DNA from: Alphaproteobacteria bacterium UBA6062 | Lineage (GTDB): Bacteria > Pseudomonadota > Alphaproteobacteria > Sneathiellales > Sneathiellaceae | Length of the DNA: 18,250 nt | Direction of reading: 5' to 3' | Assembly: GCA_002428885.1 (NCBI GenBank) | Contig: DIYE01000172.1 | Span: 1-18,250, forward strand | Shown: piece by piece, positions 15,210-18,250 of the stretch | Position numbering within the stretch: the stretch's first letter is position 1 | Layout of the letters: the number at the start of each line of letters is the position of its first letter | Translations under genes and position numbers: made by a program | The notes under the pieces: model-generated | Told to the model about the DNA's origin: nothing | Databases searched by the model: none | What the model saw: only the letters and a program-made list of their open reading frames with translations

Positions 15210-15962
15210 TTAAAAACTCAGTACAATGTCATCGCCTGAACCATCATCAAACAGTCCGTTCGGTCCCATGCTCATGACGCAGGGAGCAAGGCAGTTGGAG
15301 ATATTGGCCGCTTCGCTATCATCGACAACCAGCAGATAAGGCCGCCCACGCTGAATATTTTCAGGACGGCTTGTATCAGCCGTACAGGGAGTTGTGGCGC
15401 CTCGCCTCAGGAGTGGTCGCCAATGATAGATGACATCACCGGAATCGGCCTGCTCGCCCTTTTCGAACGGATCGGCAATTGTCGCAATAAAGGTAACATC
15501 TCCTTCGAAAGGATCTCCGTTACTTGGCTGAAATTCATCCCCGACCGAAACACAGCTAACCGATACTTCGCTGAGATAAGGTCCGCGCCATCCCCGGCCC
15601 GTTGAAGGATTAAATGACTGTAAAGAAGCGGCTATTGCGGGATAGCCATCCCAATTGGCAGGAGGCAAAAGAAGCTGCTGAAAATTAACGGGGGAAACGG
15701 CATCCTCCCGTCCTGCGGCTCCTGCATAAGGACCGCTGCGCGGCAGATATCCCATATCCTTTTCAAACCGTTTTACACCGGCTGCTATAATCTGCAACTC
15801 CTGCAGCACGAGCTCTTCCTGAGCTCGATCAATAGCCGACGGAAAAAACAGGACACCAATGCTTGCAATGGCTGCGATAATGGCAATAACCACCAATAAT
15901 TCAAGGAGCGTGAAACCCGCCAGAGTCACACTTCTCTTTATGCGCATAACGCTCGCAGCCAT
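15210..15962 (-). CDS. Prepilin, GspG-like minor pilin (250 aa)
   Basis: With the ATG at 15962 the leader is 16 residues, ending in Gly16 before FTLLELLVVIAII with Glu21 at +5. The start is supported by AAGG six bases upstream. The open frame continues upstream only to a TTG inside the attenuator hairpin. After the alpha-helix comes a GspG-like core with GYLPRSGPY (71-79) and GWRGPYL (124-130). The C-terminus ends with SMGPNGLFDDGSGDDIV, the acidic glycine-rich loop that binds calcium in major pseudopilins of type II secretion. At 250 residues it is longer than GspG (about 140). It could be the structural neighbour of the major pilin or a pseudopilin. It is immediately followed by the secreted-protein gene. 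Confidence 0.87.
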   Translation of the reverse strand: MAASVMRIKRSVTLAGFTLLELLVVIAIIAAIASIGVLFFPSAIDRAQEELVLQELQIIAAGVKRFEKDMGYLPRSGPYAGAAGREDAVSPVNFQQLLLPPANWDGYPAIAASLQSFNPSTGRGWRGPYLSEVSVSCVSVGDEFQPSNGDPFEGDVTFIATIADPFEKGEQADSGDVIYHWRPLLRRGATTPCTADTSRPENIQRGRPYLLVVDDSEAANISNCLAPCVMSMGPNGLFDDGSGDDIVLSF

Positions 15963-15995
15963 TGAAAACCTTGATGTTCCTAGTTCAAAACAGTC

Positions 15996-16022
15996 GGGTT
16001 GGTCCGAAAACCGGACCAACCC
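15996..16022 (-). terminator. Strong hairpin after the major pilin gene (attenuator)
   Basis: GGGTTGGTCCG (15996-16006) and CGGACCAACCC (16012-16022) form a perfect 11-bp GC-rich stem with a 5-base loop, 36 bases past the pilin stop codon. On the minus strand it is followed by GACTGTTTTG, a weak U-run. It could terminate most transcripts and protect the pilin mRNA 3' end, giving high pilin and low downstream expression. Confidence 0.65.
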
Positions 16023-16057
16023 TTCACCGCGTGAGCGGCGATTAAATCATCGGAAGA

Positions 16058-17014
16058 TTAGATGGTGTTACGAGTACCGTCCCATTCACCCAGCTCTTCT
16101 TCTTTGGTGTCACCAGCGCCGTCAACGATGGCAGCCAGCGCAACCTGGTCAACAGCTTCAACGGCGAAAGTACCTGCTGTGGTATCGTCATTGATGTTGC
16201 CAACGTGGAACAGAATAATGAACCGGTTATACTGGTCCTGAGCAACGTGACGGTAAACCGGCACGGATGTCAGGCCACCCAGCTGTGAAGCGTCAAACAG
16301 GGAAGAAGACGGACCGGCACCGACAGCCATCAGAACTCTTGCACCGTCCTGAGCAGCCGTTGGTGTAGCAAGTGTTGTCGCATCATATTCAACGGCACCT
16401 GAACCGAGAACGCGTTCCTGACCACCAGTCCAGACAGCAACCTGCGGTGTACCTGCAACAGGATAATCAATGCCACAACCGTTTGCCTGATCACTCAGGT
16501 AGAGGTTACCGGCAACAACAGCATTAGCCCGGCTATTGATAAGAGCCTGAATATCACTGCAATCGCCTGCGTCAGCCGGATCAGCAGCAGCATCGACAAT
16601 CCGCAGATTTTCAATACCGATATCGTTCAGCGCAGTAACCATGGCACCGTTCAGCGTGAACAGGGCAAGATCTTCAACGGCCAGAGCGGCATAACCGTCT
16701 GAATCGTCGTTATCAAGGATTGTTACTGTACCGCCATCATTGTGCAGCAGGCTGTCCCAGTTGTTGGGCAGGGAGTTTTTGTTCAGAACGCGATAGGTAC
16801 GGATACCTTTGTTCAGTTCATCCATCATGGCGACATGAGCCGCAGCAGATGCACGCGCGTCCGTATCCTGAAGGGCGATTGTCGCTGTACCAGCAATGGC
16901 AGCCAGGATAGCAACAACAACCAGCAGTTCAAGAAGCGTAAAACCGGTTACTTTACCTTTACGTAGATTGACTGCACGACGGCGCAGACGATTTTGAATG
17001 GACTTCAAAGCCAT
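16058..17014 (-). CDS. Major type IV prepilin candidate (318 aa)
   Basis: A 24-residue, strongly basic leader ends at Gly24, followed by FTLLELLVVVAILAAIAG with Glu29 at +5, the canonical PilD substrate. The mature protein would be about 294 residues, roughly twice a typical PilA, with only two cysteines (C152, C180), which may form a disulfide loop. The ATG at 17014 has an excellent CAGGAG ribosome binding site, a promoter-like pair lies about 70 bases upstream, and a strong hairpin follows the gene. Codon use looks more restricted than in neighbours. These signs of high expression make it the likely major subunit. Its large acidic globular domain matches no adhesin I recognise. A highly expressed pseudopilin is the alternative. 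Confidence 0.88.
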   Translation of the reverse strand: MALKSIQNRLRRRAVNLRKGKVTGFTLLELLVVVAILAAIAGTATIALQDTDARASAAAHVAMMDELNKGIRTYRVLNKNSLPNNWDSLLHNDGGTVTILDNDDSDGYAALAVEDLALFTLNGAMVTALNDIGIENLRIVDAAADPADAGDCSDIQALINSRANAVVAGNLYLSDQANGCGIDYPVAGTPQVAVWTGGQERVLGSGAVEYDATTLATPTAAQDGARVLMAVGAGPSSSLFDASQLGGLTSVPVYRHVAQDQYNRFIILFHVGNINDDTTAGTFAVEAVDQVALAAIVDGAGDTKEEELGEWDGTRNTI

Positions 17015-17084
17015 TTTTATTCTCCTGTTGACATGAGAAATTAGTCACATCAGCAGATTCCACCCGATGGAACTCGGCTAACTT

Positions 17085-17113
17085 ATTATGTTCCCGTCTT
17101 TCCGGGATGTCCG
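17085..17113 (-). promoter_or_regulatory. Candidate sigma-70 promoter of the major pilin gene
   Basis: On the minus strand CGGACA (17113-17108) and CATAAT (17090-17085) are separated by exactly 17 bases, matching 4/6 and 5/6 of the consensus. The spacer contains the palindrome TCCCG-N6-CGGGA. The predicted start point leaves a leader of about 60 bases before the pilin ATG. No TGGCAC-N5-TTGC sigma-54 promoter, common for pilin genes in gammaproteobacteria, is visible. Confidence 0.45.
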
Positions 17114-17114
17114 A

Positions 17115-17140
17115 TTACGTATCCGAGAGGGATACGGTAA
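17115..17140. other. Inverted repeat upstream of the pilin promoter
   Basis: CGTATCC (17118-17124) and GGATACG (17130-17136) form a 7-bp stem around GAGAG. Three more pairs outside it (TTA with TAA) are possible if G17137 is bulged. It lies between the small gene and the pilin promoter with no T-run, so it may be an operator or a processing hairpin separating the two messages. Confidence 0.45.
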
Positions 17141-17156
17141 TAATGAGTAACTCGGA

Positions 17157-17372
17157 CTAACCGCGTGCAGCCGCTGCACCCTGGTCCTGGGGAGCATCAA
17201 CGACGAAACGATACTGCTTGCCGCAATGAAGGATAACCTCCTTCTGTCCCCGATGGAGGATCCGCATCTCGATACGGATGTCTCCAAAGCCGTCATGCTC
17301 GAACAAACCTGTATAAAGTTCAGCAAGTCTTGACATGACGTCTTCGTTTGTTGCTTTGGCGCGAGCCGACAT
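17157..17372 (-). CDS. Small unknown protein upstream of the major pilin
   Basis: This 71-residue ORF starts with ATG at 17372, with GGAG nine bases upstream (a TTG at 17387 would overlap that site). I recognise no family. The protein starts with a charged helix-like stretch and a likely second helix (EDVMSRLAELYTGLFEHDG), followed by an alternating pattern typical of a beta-hairpin (DIRIEMRIL, KEVILHCGKQYRFVV) and an Ala-rich tail. It has a single cysteine in ILHCGKQYRF and no signal peptide or TM helix, so it should be cytoplasmic. A consensus-like promoter at 17459-17486 points at it and the prepilin gene follows 142 bases later, so it may be regulatory or simply co-regulated with the pilus. 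The regular secondary-structure pattern, ribosome binding site and promoter argue that it is real. Confidence 0.7.
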   Translation of the reverse strand: MSARAKATNEDVMSRLAELYTGLFEHDGFGDIRIEMRILHRGQKEVILHCGKQYRFVVDAPQDQGAAAARG

Positions 17373-17458
17373 TTCTTTCAACTCCAAAATGGATCGAGCA
17401 GAGTCTTGGAAAACCAGAATAATTAAATGCTCAGAGAATTCTGTTGCGAATGATTTGC

Positions 17459-17486
17459 ATTATTAAAAAACAACTTTTTATGTCAA
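17459..17486 (-). promoter_or_regulatory. Strong sigma-70-type promoter for the small gene
   Basis: On the minus strand a perfect TTGACA (17486-17481) and AATAAT (17464-17459, 5/6 of consensus) are 16 bases apart in a very AT-rich spacer. The start point would fall about 80 bases before the ATG at 17372. The rest of the 247-base gap 17388-17634 is AT-rich and shows no further gene. Confidence 0.6.
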
Positions 17487-17615
17487 GTAAGATCCATCAC
17501 AGTTTTAATAATATTTTAAGCTTTATGAATTTCGGGAGCTTAGCGGGACCTTAGACAGAACCGTCAGGTTCATAAATTATGGTTAATTACTAGTCCACGT
17601 CTAGAAAGGACAACC

Positions 17616-17636
17616 GATTCGCTTAAAAGCCGAATC
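17616..17636. terminator. Hairpin at the end of the transglutaminase gene
   Basis: GATTCG (17616-17621) and CGAATC (17631-17636) form a 6-bp stem, with extra CTT/AAG pairing inside, overlapping the stop codon at 17635-17637. The minus-strand sequence after it (GGTTGTCCTTTC) has only a short T-run, so it is a weak intrinsic terminator candidate. Confidence 0.35.
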
Positions 17637-18250
17637 ACATCTGTTTTTGGAACTCTTTTCGCAAATCTCTAAGACGGATTAGTTGCTCGGTTATTGTCTC
17701 TTTGGATGGCTTTGCGTAGCGATATCCTGAATATGTTATCAGGAACAGGCTACCCGCTTTATACGCCGCTGCCGATACAGTCTCAGCAGCCTGAATTTGT
17801 ATAAGATTCACGTCGGTATTTTCGGGCGGCGACAGTAACACCCCCTTTTTTGCCAAGATGTCACAGAACCGGGTATATTCTTTCTTAAGAAGGTCTGCAT
17901 ATTTCGGCCTGCCCCTATACCATCTCAGCAAATACGCGCCAATGAACAGTGTCACCAGGACACCGCCAGCGCTCACAAACAGTAAAATGAGTAATTCCTG
18001 CCAGTTTGCCTTCTCGATTTGAGGGCTCTTTCCCTTTACAGCATTTTGCTGCGCTTCAGCATTATAACCTGTAATCCAGCTCACCCAGTCAGATTGTAAG
18101 CTGTCAAACCATCCAGCCTCCTGCTCATCCTCAGGAGTATCTGTATCTGATTGCAAAGGCGACGCTTTTGGCTTTTGCTCTCCTTCGGATTCCTGTTCGT
18201 TAGGGGCGGATTCAGATTTTGGTTTTGGCTTTGCCTCGGTCTCTTTCTCA
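17635..18250 (-). CDS. TgpA-like membrane transglutaminase, C-terminal part
   Basis: The frame is open to the right edge, so 204 C-terminal residues are visible. The apparent start at 18156 is a TTG inside the longer frame. In order there is a Lys/Pro/Glu-rich linker of about 55 residues, the segment WVSWITGYNAEAQ (the family usually has a W-V-L-G-Y-D-like sequence here), one TM helix (LLILLFVSAGGVLVTLFIGA) and a cytoplasmic DUF4129-like domain (KKEYTRFCDILAKKGVLLSP, then RLRDLRKEF at the end). This matches the end of TgpA-type proteins (DUF3488, transglutaminase core, TM, DUF4129), in which the catalytic Cys-His-Asp domain lies in the periplasm; that part is beyond the window. The linker is unusually charged. 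The link to the pilus genes is only positional. Confidence 0.75.
   Translation of the reverse strand, partial: EKETEAKPKPKSESAPNEQESEGEQKPKASPLQSDTDTPEDEQEAGWFDSLQSDWVSWITGYNAEAQQNAVKGKSPQIEKANWQELLILLFVSAGGVLVTLFIGAYLLRWYRGRPKYADLLKKEYTRFCDILAKKGVLLSPPENTDVNLIQIQAAETVSAAAYKAGSLFLITYSGYRYAKPSKETITEQLIRLRDLRKEFQKQM

Larger units (their letters stand above)
17071..17161. repeat. Direct repeats flanking the pilin promoter
   Basis: AACTCGGCTAAC (17071-17082) and AACTCGGACTAAC (17149-17161) are near-identical, differing by one inserted A, with starts 78 bases apart. They bracket the candidate pilin promoter and the hairpin at 17115-17140, so they may be binding sites for a regulator of pilin expression. 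Confidence 0.35.

Noticed and set aside
17078..17326. 82-residue minus-strand open frame overlapping the small gene
   Set aside because: The overlapping frame at 17157-17372 has a better start, ribosome binding site and protein-like composition; both cannot be real.

Overview
The window reads as chromosomal DNA of a Gram-negative proteobacterium. An alphaproteobacterium of moderate GC is my best guess, because of the NuoE-NuoF-fused formate-dehydrogenase-type subunit and the dehydrogenase/transporter/two-component grouping. This is inference; no rRNA or other phylogenetic marker is present. Nearly every gene lies on the minus strand. The only plus-strand gene is the prepilin peptidase. I see no tRNA, rRNA, CRISPR array, insertion sequence or phage gene.

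Region A (1-6196, minus strand, read right to left) is a formate/oxalate module. It holds a response regulator of the NtrC family (4817-6196), a Cache-sensor histidine kinase translationally coupled to it (2805-4817), a 277-bp control region rich in short repeats, a 12-TM oxalate/formate-family (OFA) transporter (812-2527), and the start of a fused NuoE-NuoF-type NAD-linked dehydrogenase subunit (1-701, cut by the window edge). The layout suggests that a small carboxylic acid is sensed outside the inner membrane, imported by the OFA carrier and oxidised by the dehydrogenase. The regulator is odd: the sigma-54-contacting GAFTGA loop and two ATPase switch/catalytic residues are missing or changed.

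Region B (6451-17372) is a compact type IV pilus / type II secretion-like assembly locus. In transcription order on the minus strand it has a 71-aa unknown protein with its own strong promoter, a large major prepilin, an attenuator-like hairpin, a second prepilin, a secreted unknown protein, a third prepilin, a PilM-PilN (GspL-like) fusion, PilO/GspM, a PilT-like ATPase, a PilB-like ATPase and PilC. Most junctions overlap or are only a few bases wide, so this is one operon. PilD (6451-7299) faces it and converges on pilC. No secretin, PilP or pilotin gene is recognisable here.

The most unusual feature is inside the PilM-PilN fusion. Its cytoplasmic actin-like part carries an inserted stretch with a near-complete copy of the 24-residue c-di-GMP-binding motif of MshEN domains, preceded by a degenerate copy. 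The N-terminal domain of the PilB-like ATPase, where MshEN motifs normally sit, lacks a good match. A c-di-GMP input may therefore act on the platform protein instead of the motor.

Region C (17635-18250) is the C-terminal end of a TgpA-like (DUF3488/DUF4129) membrane transglutaminase, open at the right edge.
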